Assembly: GCA_003611745.1 (NCBI GenBank)
Contig: RAYF01000011.1
Coordinates: 1-64,000 of the forward strand
Direction of reading: 5' to 3'
Length of the DNA: 64,000 nt
DNA from: a bacterium D16-36
Lineage (GTDB): Bacteria > Bacillota > Clostridia > Lachnospirales > Lachnospiraceae
In this document: one piece after another, positions 51,895 through 61,490 of the stretch
Layout: each line of letters starts with the position of its first letter
How positions within the stretch are numbered: the first letter of the stretch is position 1
Position numbers and translations under genes: made by a program
Notes under the pieces: model-generated
What the model was told of the DNA's origin: nothing
The model's database searches: none
The model's input: only the letters and a program-made list of their open reading frames with translations

Positions 51895-52992
51895 CTACTT
51901 TGCCGAAATATAATTCTGCGCTGTGAGAAGCTCTGCCGTCAGCACTGCACCGCCAGCTGCACCGCGCACTGTATTATGGGAAAGCCCGACAAACTTCCAA
52001 TCAAAAACAGTATCCTCCCTCAAACGCCCCATTGACACGCCAAAGCCGTTTTCAAAATCCACATCCAATGAAACCTGAGGTCTATTATCCTCCTCCAGAT
52101 ATTGAATAAACTGTCTTGGCGCACTTGGCAGGTTTAATTCCTGCGGAAGCCCCTTAAACTCTCTCCATGCCTTTAAAATCTCTTCTCTGGAAGGCTTCTT
52201 TCCCTCCTCAAATGTTACAAAAACAGCGGCAGTATGTCCATCCAGCACCGGCACACGGATACACTGTGTAGTGATAACAGGCCCTTCCGCCTTTACCACC
52301 TCGCCGTTTTCAACATGCCCCCAGATGCGCAGAGGTTCCTGCTCGCTTTTTTCTTCCTCCCCGCCGATAAACGGAATAATATTATGCTCCATCTCCGGCC
52401 AGTCTTTAAATGTCTTCCCGGCGCCGGAAATTGCCTGATATGTCGTTGCGACAACTGTTTTCGGCTCAAATCCCGCTTTCTTTAATGCCGTCAAAGCAGG
52501 GGTATAACTCTGAATGGAGCAGTTTGGCTTAACTGCGATAAAACCTCTTTTTGTGCCAAGACGCTTTTTCTGTGATTCAATCACTTCAAAATGCTCCGGA
52601 TTCAACTCCGGCACAACCATTGGTACATCCGGCGTCCATCTATGCGCACTATTGTTGGAAACAACTGGAGTTTCAGTCTTAGCATATGCTTCTTCTATCT
52701 TCTTGATTTCTTCTTTTGTCATGTCAACTGCACTAAAAACAAAATCAACCTTTGAAGCCACTTCATTTACATTACTTACATCCTCAACGATAATCTTCTT
52801 CACAGCTTCCGGCATCGGAGACTGCATCTTCCAGCGTCCGCTGATTGCCTCCTCATAAGTCTTTCCAGCACTGCGCGGGCTTGCTGCGATGACAGCCACC
52901 TCGAACCACGGATGATTTTCTAATAATGAAATAAATCTCTGTCCAACCATTCCGGTACCACCAAGGATACCTACTTTTAACTTCTTATCCAT
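51895..52992 (-). CDS. asd: Aspartate-semialdehyde dehydrogenase
   Basis: A 365-aa enzyme reducing aspartyl phosphate to aspartate semialdehyde for lysine, threonine, methionine and cell-wall diaminopimelate synthesis. NADP-binding GILGGTGMVGQRF (about 8-20), catalytic Cys in AVKPNCSIQSYTP, and a C-terminal HNTVRGAAGG. Length and sequence fit the archaeal/fungal-like ASADH branch also found in Clostridia. GGAGG precedes ATG 52992; promoter at 53047-53075. Confidence 0.95.
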   Translation of the reverse strand: MDKKLKVGILGGTGMVGQRFISLLENHPWFEVAVIAASPRSAGKTYEEAISGRWKMQSPMPEAVKKIIVEDVSNVNEVASKVDFVFSAVDMTKEEIKKIEEAYAKTETPVVSNNSAHRWTPDVPMVVPELNPEHFEVIESQKKRLGTKRGFIAVKPNCSIQSYTPALTALKKAGFEPKTVVATTYQAISGAGKTFKDWPEMEHNIIPFIGGEEEKSEQEPLRIWGHVENGEVVKAEGPVITTQCIRVPVLDGHTAAVFVTFEEGKKPSREEILKAWREFKGLPQELNLPSAPRQFIQYLEEDNRPQVSLDVDFENGFGVSMGRLREDTVFDWKFVGLSHNTVRGAAGGAVLTAELLTAQNYISAK

Positions 52993-53046
52993 ATTTCCTC
53001 CATAGTTGTTATCTCACCGGTCAGCCCGGCTTTATTCTAATTTGTC

Positions 53047-53075
53047 ATTTTACACTATCTGGCACAATAAGTCAA
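53047..53075 (-). promoter_or_regulatory. asd promoter
   Basis: TTGACT (53070-53075), 17-bp spacer, TAAAAT (53047-53052) on the minus strand. Confidence 0.75.
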
Positions 53076-53116
53076 AACAGAATTCGGCGGGAATAGCAAA
53101 AAGCTCGTATGAAAAT

Positions 53117-53136
53117 CATGGAAATTAATTTCCGTG
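53117..53136 (+). repeat. CACGGAAAT-family palindrome upstream of the hisS-like gene
   Basis: CATGGAAATTAATTTCCGTG, a 20-bp palindrome with one mismatched pair, ending 17 nt before the -35 box of the plus-strand gene. Orientation relative to that promoter is the same as at the other four promoter-linked copies. Confidence 0.65.
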
Positions 53137-53153
53137 ATTAATATCCGCTGTAC

Positions 53154-53183
53154 TAGACACCGTACAAGCTGTTATGGTAGAAT
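53154..53183 (+). promoter_or_regulatory. Promoter of the hisS-like gene
   Basis: TAGACA (53154-53159), 18-bp spacer, TAGAAT (53178-53183), about 38 nt before ATG 53222. Confidence 0.6.
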
Positions 53184-53221
53184 ATGGTTGTTTATGTCAG
53201 ACGGAAAGTGAGGGTAACGCT

Positions 53222-54460
53222 ATGAAATCAACACCAGTGAAAGGAACCAGAGATTATCTGCCGCAGGAAATGGCAATCCGGGACTATTTACAGAATATAA
53301 TTGCTGATACTTATCAAGACGCAGGTTTTTCCCGCATTGCAACACCGATTATAGAAGATGCTGTTAATTTGGATAAAAGCGAAGGCGGCGAGAACCTAAA
53401 TCTGATATTTAAGATACTAAAACGGGGACAGAAGCTTTCTTCCGCCCTGCAGTCAGAAGATGTAACAGAGGCAGCGCTCTCCGACATGGGCCTGCGCTAT
53501 GACCTGACCCTGCCTCTTTCCCGCTATTTTGCAGGAAACCGCAATGAACTCCTGACACCCTTCAAAGTAATCCAGATGGACAGGGTTTACCGCGCAGAAC
53601 GGCCGCAGAAAGGAAGGCTGCGTGAATTTACCCAGTGCGATATTGACATTATCGGAAACGCATCGCCAGATGCAGAAATTGACTTAATCCTTACCACAGC
53701 AAAGGCATTGAAAAGAATTGGCATTACAGAGTTTCAGGTAAATATCAATGACCGCAGAATATTAAGAAGCATTTTTTCCTATGCAGGCTTTGCCGAAGAA
53801 GACCACGAAAAACTGGCTATTATCTTTGACAAACTAGATAAAATCGGAATAGACGGTGTAAGGGAGGAATTGGCTGACGGCGGGTTTGATGCCTCTGCAG
53901 TCGACAAGTTTATCGGACTTTTTGAAAGCAGCACCTTAAATCTAGACTCCATATCTAAAGTATGCGACGCAGAATATGCAGCTAACTTAACATACATTAT
54001 GGATACAGTAAACAAAGTGGCAGGCGGTGAACTCCCAATCGTCTTTACCCCATCACTGGTACGTGGGCAGGGCTACTACACCGGAACCATTTTCGAAATA
54101 GAAGCCAAAGGCTACAGCGGTGCCGTTGCGGGCGGCGGACGCTATGACAACCTGATTGGCAAATTCCTAAACGAAGATATCCCTGCTGTGGGATTTTCCA
54201 TTGGGTTTGAACGGATTTTCGGCATCCTGATGGAGCAGGGATACCAGATTCCGGGGCGTAAAAAACGCATCGCTGTCTTTTACGATCCTGAAAATTATGC
54301 AGAGGCACTCTCCTATGCAGAAGAACTCCGCAAAGAATACATGGTTTCTGTTCTGGAACGCCCAAAGAAACTCGGCAAATTCTTAAATAAACTGGAATCA
54401 AACGATTTTGACGGTTTTGCCGTATATGGACAGGATGACGGTGTAAAATTGTTTGGATAA
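53222..54460 (+). CDS. hisS: Histidyl-tRNA synthetase-like protein with a short C-terminal domain
   Basis: Start at ATG 53222 (MKSTPVKGTRDYLPQE), seven nt after GAGGG; 412 aa. Class II core with TPVKGTRDYLP (motif 1 region), DRVYRAERPQKGRLREFTQCDIDIIG (motif 2, split), LVRGQGYYTGTIFEIEA (histidine-A motif, Q where D is common) and AVGFSIGFERI (motif 3). The anticodon-binding domain is only about 70 residues and ends abruptly at VKLFG, so it is shorter than usual. It could be a second HisRS or a HisZ-like regulator of HisG; motif 2 favours a synthetase-type paralogue. Confidence 0.8.
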   Translation: MKSTPVKGTRDYLPQEMAIRDYLQNIIADTYQDAGFSRIATPIIEDAVNLDKSEGGENLNLIFKILKRGQKLSSALQSEDVTEAALSDMGLRYDLTLPLSRYFAGNRNELLTPFKVIQMDRVYRAERPQKGRLREFTQCDIDIIGNASPDAEIDLILTTAKALKRIGITEFQVNINDRRILRSIFSYAGFAEEDHEKLAIIFDKLDKIGIDGVREELADGGFDASAVDKFIGLFESSTLNLDSISKVCDAEYAANLTYIMDTVNKVAGGELPIVFTPSLVRGQGYYTGTIFEIEAKGYSGAVAGGGRYDNLIGKFLNEDIPAVGFSIGFERIFGILMEQGYQIPGRKKRIAVFYDPENYAEALSYAEELRKEYMVSVLERPKKLGKFLNKLESNDFDGFAVYGQDDGVKLFG

Positions 54461-54504
54461 ACTTCTTTTCATCTAGTAACCAAATTGTGCCCATACTGGG
54501 CGCG

Positions 54505-54545
54505 CCAAAAAGGCGTATGGTTTCAACAAAGCCATACGCCTTCTA
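54505..54545. terminator. Shared terminator between convergent genes
   Basis: AAGGCGTATGG (54510-54520) pairs with CCATACGCCTT (54532-54542). The minus strand has a following TTTTT, so it suits the amylase gene best; it can also stop the hisS-like transcript. Confidence 0.75.
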
Positions 54546-54561
54546 TACTGTCTTCTTTATG

Positions 54562-56445
54562 TTATTGGAAAGCCCCTATCTCAATCAGGTTCCCTTCCGG
54601 ATCTGCTATATAGCATACCCGCTTGCCCCATTCCCTTGTAACCGGGGCAAGGATTGGTCTCGCCCCCGCCTTTATCGTACGCTCATATGCCGCATCTACT
54701 GCCGCATAATCCTCCACGCCAACAGAAATCTGATGGCAGCCATTGAGCCCCTCCGGATACTGGAACTTCTGGGAAGTCATCTCCTCAAAGCTGCTCCTGC
54801 CATACAGCATCAAAACCATCCCATCCCTCTCCAAACGGGCACAAGCCATATTTTCTTCATACGCAGCATCAAAGCCCAGCACATCACGGTAAAAATCAGC
54901 CATAGGCTTTACATCTTTAACCACAATACCAACACCCTCATGCTTAATGCTATAGGTTTTCTGGTCTGCTTCCTCCTGCGCAGGCTCCACATCCCCGCAG
55001 GCCTCCGTCTCCTCTTTGCCCACGCTGTCATCCCCAAACACATTGACTGACTCTGCCGCAGCTAAGTGATACTCCGCATCCTGTGCCAGAGGCTTCTTTG
55101 ACGCATCATTCGTCAGCAAAATCACTGTGCCGCTGTTCGCGCCCAAGCTGACGCGCAGATGGCCGTTCTGGTACTCAACCTCCCTGGCGCCCCCCAGCAG
55201 GTCGACCGCATGGGACGGGGATACCGGCACATTAAATTCCAGCACGGCATCATCGTCATCACAATTCAGTGCAGTCACACAGGCAGAATCCGAAAGGATT
55301 CTCCCAAGGGCAAACTGGCGGTTTGTCAAAAGCAGCTCCTGATACCGCCCATCCGTCAGTTCCGAATATTTTTTCTTCAGAAAACCGAGCTGCTTGCAAA
55401 GCTTCGTCAGCACATTTTCCTGCAGTGCATCTTCATAGTCAGAAAGATCTAATGACGGACGAAGATTCCAGTCAGAACCCCGCTCCTTCTTTCCCTCAAG
55501 CCCAAATTCTGAACCATAATACACAGAAGGAATACCATAAATCGTATATAAAAGCATAGTCACCAGCGGAAGATGCGCTTTATTATTCAGCTTACTGGCA
55601 ATACGCTCTACATCATGGTTATCCAAAAAAGTATAGAGCTTCCTGCCCCTGCAGATATCATTCAGCCGTTTGATCGAATGGGCAATCTCAAAATAATTGT
55701 GGTCGTTATGCCCGGAATACAGCCCCTTATGAAGTTCATAATTCGTTACAGAATGCAGGGTCTCATCATTCACCCAGCGGCTGTAATCCCCATGGATGAC
55801 CTCGCCCATCAGCCAGAAATCCGGCTTCACCTCATTTGCCACACCGCGCATTGCTTTCATAAAATCAAAATCCAGCACATCCGCAGCATCCAGACGGATA
55901 CCGTCTATGTCAAACTCCGATACCCAGAAACGAATTACATCAAATATATAATTCTGCACTTCCGGATTTCTCTGGTTCAGCTTTACAAGCAGGTTGTAGC
56001 CGCCCCAGTTATCATAGCTGAAACCATCATTGTACTCATTGTTTCCCCAGAAATTCAAATTGCAGAACCAGCCGCAGTATGGGGAATGCTCCCTCTTCTC
56101 TTTTACATCCTCAAAAGCAAAAAAACGCCTTCCCACATGATTAAACACACCGTCTACAATCACTCTTATGCCAAGATCATGGCAGTAGGAAACAAAATCC
56201 TTAAATTCCTCATTACTTCCCAGACGGCAGTCCACTTTTTTGTAATCTGTAGTTTCGTAACCATGCCCGACCGACTCAAACAACGGGCCAATATATATCG
56301 CTGTAAAGTTTAACTCCTGCGCATGTTCCGCCCATGCCTTTAATTTGTCAAAATGATGCTCTTGCACCCCTGTGTTTTCCTTCCCGCACCCACAAAGCCC
56401 CAAAGGATAAATGTGGTAAAACACTGTACTATCATACCATGCCAT
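54562..56445 (-). CDS. GH13 alpha-amylase-family enzyme fused to a glyoxalase/VOC domain
   Basis: A 627-aa cytoplasmic protein without signal peptide. GH13 barrel about 1-375: IVDGVFNHVG, nucleophile D186 in DGIRLDAAD, acid/base E215 in LMGEVIHGD, FLDNHDVERI (D278). A beta-sandwich domain C runs to about 445. An acidic linker (450-495) leads to a VOC/glyoxalase domain (about 497-627): YSIKHEGVGIVVKDV, GCHQISVGVEDY, YIADPEGNLIEIGAF. The GH13 part resembles cytoplasmic maltodextrin-type hydrolases. The VOC addition is unusual, and its frame is continuous with no stop or frameshift. Confidence 0.88.
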   Translation of the reverse strand: MAWYDSTVFYHIYPLGLCGCGKENTGVQEHHFDKLKAWAEHAQELNFTAIYIGPLFESVGHGYETTDYKKVDCRLGSNEEFKDFVSYCHDLGIRVIVDGVFNHVGRRFFAFEDVKEKREHSPYCGWFCNLNFWGNNEYNDGFSYDNWGGYNLLVKLNQRNPEVQNYIFDVIRFWVSEFDIDGIRLDAADVLDFDFMKAMRGVANEVKPDFWLMGEVIHGDYSRWVNDETLHSVTNYELHKGLYSGHNDHNYFEIAHSIKRLNDICRGRKLYTFLDNHDVERIASKLNNKAHLPLVTMLLYTIYGIPSVYYGSEFGLEGKKERGSDWNLRPSLDLSDYEDALQENVLTKLCKQLGFLKKKYSELTDGRYQELLLTNRQFALGRILSDSACVTALNCDDDDAVLEFNVPVSPSHAVDLLGGAREVEYQNGHLRVSLGANSGTVILLTNDASKKPLAQDAEYHLAAAESVNVFGDDSVGKEETEACGDVEPAQEEADQKTYSIKHEGVGIVVKDVKPMADFYRDVLGFDAAYEENMACARLERDGMVLMLYGRSSFEEMTSQKFQYPEGLNGCHQISVGVEDYAAVDAAYERTIKAGARPILAPVTREWGKRVCYIADPEGNLIEIGAFQ

Positions 56446-56464
56446 CTTCTATACCTCTCTTTTT

Positions 56465-58153
56465 CTAAAATTCCAGTTCTTTGCAAAGATATTCTTCCTC
56501 GAATTCTTCTACAGTCACAGGTTTCGCAAAATAAAACCCCTGAATATAATCCGGCTCGAGTTTTAACACACACTGCAAATCCTCATAAGTCTCCACGCCC
56601 TCATAGCAGACCTTTAAATTCAGGCTGTGCGACAACTCTGTAAACTGTTTTACCACCAGATAATCATACTGGCTCTCCGTAATACTACGGATAAATTCCC
56701 TGTCAATCTTCACAAGGTCAAACATCATTTCCTTAATATAGCGGAGGTTGGAATACCCTGTCCCAAAGTCATCAATGCCAAGATTCAGGTTCCTCCTCTG
56801 AAAAGACTGTAAAATCCTCTTCGTCATATACCCCTCTTCCAGCTCGCCGCTTTCTGTCACCTCAAACAAAACATTGCGGCTGTCAAAATGAAGATCCTGC
56901 ATGCAGGTATCAATATCCTGAATGATATTGCTCTTCTTTATCTGGATAAAAGATAAATTAATATTGATGCGGAACTCCTTGTCCCTCTCTTTCCACTTCA
57001 GACACTGGTTCATTGCGGTGCGGATAATCCAGCGGCCGACTGGAATAATCAAGCCGCTCTCCTCCAGAAGCGGAATAAATTCTGCTGGGGATACCATGCC
57101 AAACTCTGGGTTCCTCCACCGCAGCAACGCCTCAGCCCCCAGTATCTTCCGCTTCTTAATATTCACAATCGGCTGGTAATACAGTTCAAACCCATTAAAA
57201 TTATCCCGTACAGATAACCGCAGCTTCTCCTGCATATCAAGACGTTTTACAAAAATCTCATACTCCTTTTCATCATATGTTACATATGTATTCCTTCCCT
57301 TCTGCTTTGCCTGATGAAGTGCAAATTCCGCCTTCTCCATCAGAGTGAAGACATTCTTAATCCCTTTGCCAAAATATGCACTTCCGCCGGAAATCGTGTA
57401 AAAATGCTGGTAATCACTCTCTGAAATCGCAGCATCTACCCTGTTCCTTATTTCATGGTACAACACATTTGCAGGATCTTCCTGTCCGTCATGCACCTGC
57501 TCTACAACCACAACCATCTCATCCCCATCCATTCTGTAGATGGTTCCCGAATCCCCGACACAAATTCTAATGCAGTCCGCTACCGATGAAAGCACTTCAT
57601 TTCCAAAAGTCTTACCATATTTGTCATTAATTTCCCTAAAATTATCAATCCCAATCTGCAGCAGAAAGCCATTCATCTTTTCAATAGCTTTTAAATTCAA
57701 AAGGTCAGAACGGAGCTTTACTTCACGGTACAGCCCTGTCACATTATCAATCGTATTTTTACGCCCAAGCTCCGCGATTCTCCCCACCAGATACCTTACC
57801 TGCCCCTCATTATTCAATATAACCTGGCCGCGGCAGCTAATCCAGATAGGATATCCCTTTTTTCCCATCCAGCGATACTCAATATTATGCTCCGGCAATG
57901 TCCTGTCCTTAATCCCTTGGATATTTTCCTCCAACATCGGCCAGTCATCCGGATGGCAAACGCCCTTCAAAACCTCTGTCGCATGAAAAAACTGTGTGGA
58001 CTCCAGCGCAAATTGTTCGATAGCTGTCTCTGATATGGTATACTGATCCTGCTCCAAATCATAAATATACAAATAATCATCCGTACTTCGTCCCAGCAAA
58101 GTAAATATTTGATGAAGATGTTCAAAATCTAAGTTTCCTAAACTTTCCTGCAA
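56465..58153 (-). CDS. PAS-GGDEF-EAL protein, probable c-di-GMP phosphodiesterase
   Basis: A 562-aa cytoplasmic protein. PAS domain about 10-130 (EYRWMGKKGYPIWISCRGQ), GGDEF domain about 135-300 whose signature is MDGDEM instead of GGDEF, and an EAL domain about 315-560 with GAEALLRW, NINLSFIQI, FEVTESGEL, IDDFGTGYSNL, VKIDREFI and YEGVET. The EAL metal and catalytic residues look intact while the cyclase site is degenerate, so net c-di-GMP breakdown is likely, with the GGDEF part perhaps binding GTP. Confidence 0.88.
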   Translation of the reverse strand: MQESLGNLDFEHLHQIFTLLGRSTDDYLYIYDLEQDQYTISETAIEQFALESTQFFHATEVLKGVCHPDDWPMLEENIQGIKDRTLPEHNIEYRWMGKKGYPIWISCRGQVILNNEGQVRYLVGRIAELGRKNTIDNVTGLYREVKLRSDLLNLKAIEKMNGFLLQIGIDNFREINDKYGKTFGNEVLSSVADCIRICVGDSGTIYRMDGDEMVVVVEQVHDGQEDPANVLYHEIRNRVDAAISESDYQHFYTISGGSAYFGKGIKNVFTLMEKAEFALHQAKQKGRNTYVTYDEKEYEIFVKRLDMQEKLRLSVRDNFNGFELYYQPIVNIKKRKILGAEALLRWRNPEFGMVSPAEFIPLLEESGLIIPVGRWIIRTAMNQCLKWKERDKEFRININLSFIQIKKSNIIQDIDTCMQDLHFDSRNVLFEVTESGELEEGYMTKRILQSFQRRNLNLGIDDFGTGYSNLRYIKEMMFDLVKIDREFIRSITESQYDYLVVKQFTELSHSLNLKVCYEGVETYEDLQCVLKLEPDYIQGFYFAKPVTVEEFEEEYLCKELEF

Positions 58154-58339
58154 TCTTATCTCCTCCTATCATATGCCCGAAACCTGCGAAATGATGCTAT
58201 TACTACATCGGTTAAATATCGACGTTTTTGCTAGCATAAATTCCATACTCCTTAAGGATTCTAAACTCATCTGTATTCCTCAATGGTTTCCGGCAAATTC
58301 CTGCCTCTCATACTAAAATCTACCACATTTTAAAGAATT

Positions 58340-58345
58340 ATTATA
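58340..58345 (-). promoter_or_regulatory. Possible extended -10 promoter of the EAL gene
   Basis: TGTTATAAT on the minus strand (TATAAT at 58340-58345), with a weak -35. The 248-nt gap 58154-58401 otherwise holds only A/T-rich sequence. Confidence 0.45.
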
Positions 58346-58401
58346 ACATATTTCACAGGAATTTGCAGTAATTTTTTCTTTTTTTATTGATATTGCACAA
58401 T

Positions 58402-59277
58402 TTAGCTCTCTGTTTTTTGTTTATTAATCCTTAATAAGTGGACAAACCCGATGACAAAAAAGAAGCCTCCTGCCAAAATCATTACAAACATCTGCCAAAG
58501 CTCTATTACCTGTCCCTCGGGGAACAGAATATCCAGCACATAGGAAGTAGCATTAAACAATATATGCGTAAAGATAGAAGCCAAAATACTTCCCATCCCA
58601 GAACGGATAACCCCCAGAACAAACCCGAGGCAAAAAGCATACAGCCCCTGTATCAGATTCATATGGTAAAGGCCGAATAAGGCTGCCTGCAGAATATTCG
58701 CAGCCAGAAACGGAAATGCAAGATACAGCCTGTCCAGAATGGCTCCGCGGAATATCAGTTCTTCCGATACAGGCCCTACCAACAGGACATATATGGCTGT
58801 AACCGCCATACTGCTGTCCGTCAGGTGCTCCATCACCGTATTATAAAATGAGAACGCCTCAGGAACCACCATTGATAAAAATGATAAAAACATCGTTAAG
58901 GCAATACAGCCTCCCGCCCCGACCCCAGCCGCAGATAACGTATTTTTCAGGCAAAACGCTGCTTTATAGTCAAAGCCCGAGGTCCTCCAGCTGGATTTTT
59001 TATATAAAATACCGCACCATATCATGGAAAGTAATGCGCTGACCAGAGAAACCCAGATCAAAAAATCCCCCGATACATTAATCCCCACAAGGGAAGAAAT
59101 CACATCCCCGCCATCCTTCTCCATAAAAGCCGACCAGACAAACATGCCTGCCATGCAAATCATATAGGCAAGCATCTGCATCAAGATAATCCCAAGAAAA
59201 ATAAGCAGAGCACGGATACAGACACGGCTTCTGACAATCTTCCAATTTTTCTCTACATTGCTGTCCTCCAAAATCAT
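58402..59277 (-). CDS. CPBP-family intramembrane protease
   Basis: A 291-aa protein with about eight helices. The CPBP (Abi/CAAX protease) motifs are GPVSEELIFRGAILDRL (EExxxR), FGLYHMNLIQGL (His) and IFTHILFNATS (third motif). Members range from prenyl-protein proteases to bacteriocin self-immunity proteins; here the role is unknown. It follows ftsZ, separated by a terminator. Confidence 0.88.
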   Translation of the reverse strand: MILEDSNVEKNWKIVRSRVCIRALLIFLGIILMQMLAYMICMAGMFVWSAFMEKDGGDVISSLVGINVSGDFLIWVSLVSALLSMIWCGILYKKSSWRTSGFDYKAAFCLKNTLSAAGVGAGGCIALTMFLSFLSMVVPEAFSFYNTVMEHLTDSSMAVTAIYVLLVGPVSEELIFRGAILDRLYLAFPFLAANILQAALFGLYHMNLIQGLYAFCLGFVLGVIRSGMGSILASIFTHILFNATSYVLDILFPEGQVIELWQMFVMILAGGFFFVIGFVHLLRINKQKTES

Positions 59278-59302
59278 TCCTCTTAATCCTCCTAAATATC
59301 GC

Positions 59303-59337
59303 CAAAAAGGGCACCGCCTGCGCTGGTGCCCTTTTTA
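59303..59337. terminator. GGGCAC-family terminator after ftsZ
   Basis: AAAAAGGGCACC and GGTGCCCTTTTT pair around GCCTGCGCT, giving a symmetrical terminator for the dcw transcript. Confidence 0.8.
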
Positions 59338-59339
59338 GC

Positions 59340-60560
59340 CTATCTCTTTCTTTGCAGAAACTCTGGAATCTTAATTCCGCTGTCATCTGCCGCTGCCTGC
59401 CGGTTAAATCCACCTGCCGGGTTAATCGGCGTACTATTACTATTATTCGTGCCCTGCATCCCCTGACGCGCAGCCCCTGCCTGCGCTGCAGTCCTCACCG
59501 GCTGGCTGTGCTGCGCTGCTGAAACCTGCGCCTCTCTTGCATGAAATGCCTGACCGGATGGTGCAGCCTGCCCAAACAGCGGCTTTGCCGAAGCCATTCC
59601 GCCCATCCCGTCATTCTCAAGGCCAGTCGCGATAACCGTTATCTGTACACTGTCTGAATCGTCATCGCCATTTACTACACCAAAAATAATATTAGTATCC
59701 TCTCCTGTCAAATCCTGTATGTAAGAAACAGCCTCATTTGCCTCCTGCAATGCCACAGCGCCAGATACATTAATAATCACATGGGAAGCTCCCTCTATCG
59801 TAGTCTCCAACAGCGGGCTTGAAATCGCCTGCTTCACTGCATCCACACACTTTTCATCCCCTGTGCCTGCACCAATGCCGATATGGGCAATCCCTTTATC
59901 CTTCATAACTGTCTGTACATCAGCAAAATCAAGGTTAATCAGCCCCGGAACATTAATCAAATCAGTAATGCCCTGAACACCCTGCTGCAGTACCTCGTCC
60001 GCCTTTAAAAGCGCATCTGCCATAGAAGCACGCCTGTCTACAATATCAAGCAGCCTGTCATTCGGAATGACAATCAAAGTATCAACACTGTTTTTCAGAC
60101 GCTCGATGCCGGAAAGAGCATTATTCATACGGCTTTTTGCCTCAAAGGTAAAAGGCTTTGTCACAACACCTACTGTCAAGATTCCAAGGCTCTTCGCAAT
60201 CTCCGCTACCACAGGAGCTGCACCGGTGCCAGTGCCGCCTCCCATCCCGCAGGTAACAAAAAGCATGTCCGCGCCTTTAATCAACTCCGTAATCTCTTCT
60301 TTATTTTCTTCTGCTGCCGCCCTGCCCACTTCAGGATTTGCCCCTGCGCCAAGTCCCTTTGTCAGCTTTTCACCAATCTGAAGTGTTATAGATGACTTAG
60401 AATTTAGCAGATGCTGCCTGTCTGTGTTGATTGCAATATACTCCACACCGGCAATCCCTTCATCTATCATACGGTTGACAGCATTATTTCCGCCGCCGCC
60501 AACTCCTACCACAATAATCTTTGCGGCAAATTCTGCATTTCCTGATTTTATCTCTAACAA
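59340..60560 (-). CDS. ftsZ: Cell division GTPase FtsZ
   Basis: A 406-aa tubulin homologue forming the division ring. N-terminal [14 protein letters not shown], tubulin signature GGGTGTG (107-113), T7 loop with [11 protein letters not shown], a Gln/Ala/Ser-rich linker (about 320-395) and the conserved C-terminal peptide IPEFLQRKR that binds FtsA/SepF-type anchors. No ftsA lies upstream, as is usual in these Clostridia. RBS GGAGGAG before ATG 60560. Confidence 0.97.
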   Translation of the reverse strand: MLEIKSGNAEFAAKIIVVGVGGGGNNAVNRMIDEGIAGVEYIAINTDRQHLLNSKSSITLQIGEKLTKGLGAGANPEVGRAAAEENKEEITELIKGADMLFVTCGMGGGTGTGAAPVVAEIAKSLGILTVGVVTKPFTFEAKSRMNNALSGIERLKNSVDTLIVIPNDRLLDIVDRRASMADALLKADEVLQQGVQGITDLINVPGLINLDFADVQTVMKDKGIAHIGIGAGTGDEKCVDAVKQAISSPLLETTIEGASHVIINVSGAVALQEANEAVSYIQDLTGEDTNIIFGVVNGDDDSDSVQITVIATGLENDGMGGMASAKPLFGQAAPSGQAFHAREAQVSAAQHSQPVRTAAQAGAARQGMQGTNNSNSTPINPAGGFNRQAAADDSGIKIPEFLQRKR

Positions 60561-60729
60561 AGCTGCTCCTCCTTCATCCTGCTTCTATTCATTCATAATA
60601 ATATACTTTTACCCTACCTTATATAATACCCACTTACCAGCCAATAATCAAGAGAATATTTGTTCTTTTTTTCGGATTTTCGGCGTCCCTTTTCGTACAA
60701 AACGCACAAGCGCTTTGAGGAAGAATTTC

Positions 60730-61470
60730 CTATCCTTCTTTCTTTGCTTTCTTTTTCTTCTTCTCCGTTTTGCTTTTCAATATTATTTTATCGCCTTCCC
60801 TAAAATTTTCCATATGTATCGTCCCACTTAATCTTTCCTTTTTCGTGGTCTCTAACACACTGGAGAGTGCCGACATTTCATCATCATACATCTCCTTTTT
60901 TCCAAGCATTACCAGAATATCGCCGGAATACAATGCCACAGCCCCATCTGTAACATGAATCCTATTTACCTCTATCCCATAATGGGCAATCAGCTGGGAC
61001 AGGTTCATAATCGCCGCAAACAGCGAATTATCCTTGACATTAAACGCTTCCCCAACCGTAAACGTCCCAAACTGGATCCCCGTCACCACAGGAACACCTT
61101 CCTTCTTCTCCTCCGTACTCTGCAGCACAATCCCATCCTTATCAAAATACACATACTGCCCCATGTAACGGATGCATCCGCTGATTGCCTTATCATAAAC
61201 ATGAAGCAAAACTGTATGCATATTTTCATAAGTCACTTCAATATCCTCAATTAACGGCAGTTTATTGATTCCATAGATTTTCCGGTATATTTCAAAAAAC
61301 AGCTCATTGTCCGAAAACCTTCTGGTAAATACTGCCTGCCGGATTTCTTCGTCAGAATATGCCTGTGTCCCCTCCACCTTAACGGTGTCTATCTTTAACC
61401 CGAAAAAGATAAATAGCAGGACTGCCGATATAACCCCCGCCAAAGCTAAAAATTTATGATACCAGCGCAT
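60730..61470 (-). CDS. ftsQ: Cell division protein FtsQ/DivIB
   Basis: A 246-aa bitopic membrane protein: short cytoplasmic end, helix about 8-26 (LALAGVISAVLLFIFFGL), an extracytoplasmic POTRA domain (IDTVKVEGTQAYSDEEIRQAVF), a beta domain and a Lys-rich C-terminal tail (KTEKKKKKAKKEG). It helps recruit FtsW and septal PBPs to the ring. Between ftsW and ftsZ. The poly-Lys tail is reminiscent of cytoplasmic tails but would lie outside the cell here. Confidence 0.88.
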   Translation of the reverse strand: MRWYHKFLALAGVISAVLLFIFFGLKIDTVKVEGTQAYSDEEIRQAVFTRRFSDNELFFEIYRKIYGINKLPLIEDIEVTYENMHTVLLHVYDKAISGCIRYMGQYVYFDKDGIVLQSTEEKKEGVPVVTGIQFGTFTVGEAFNVKDNSLFAAIMNLSQLIAHYGIEVNRIHVTDGAVALYSGDILVMLGKKEMYDDEMSALSSVLETTKKERLSGTIHMENFREGDKIILKSKTEKKKKKAKKEG

Positions 61471-61490
61471 CTTTCCCGCCTTCCTTGTGT

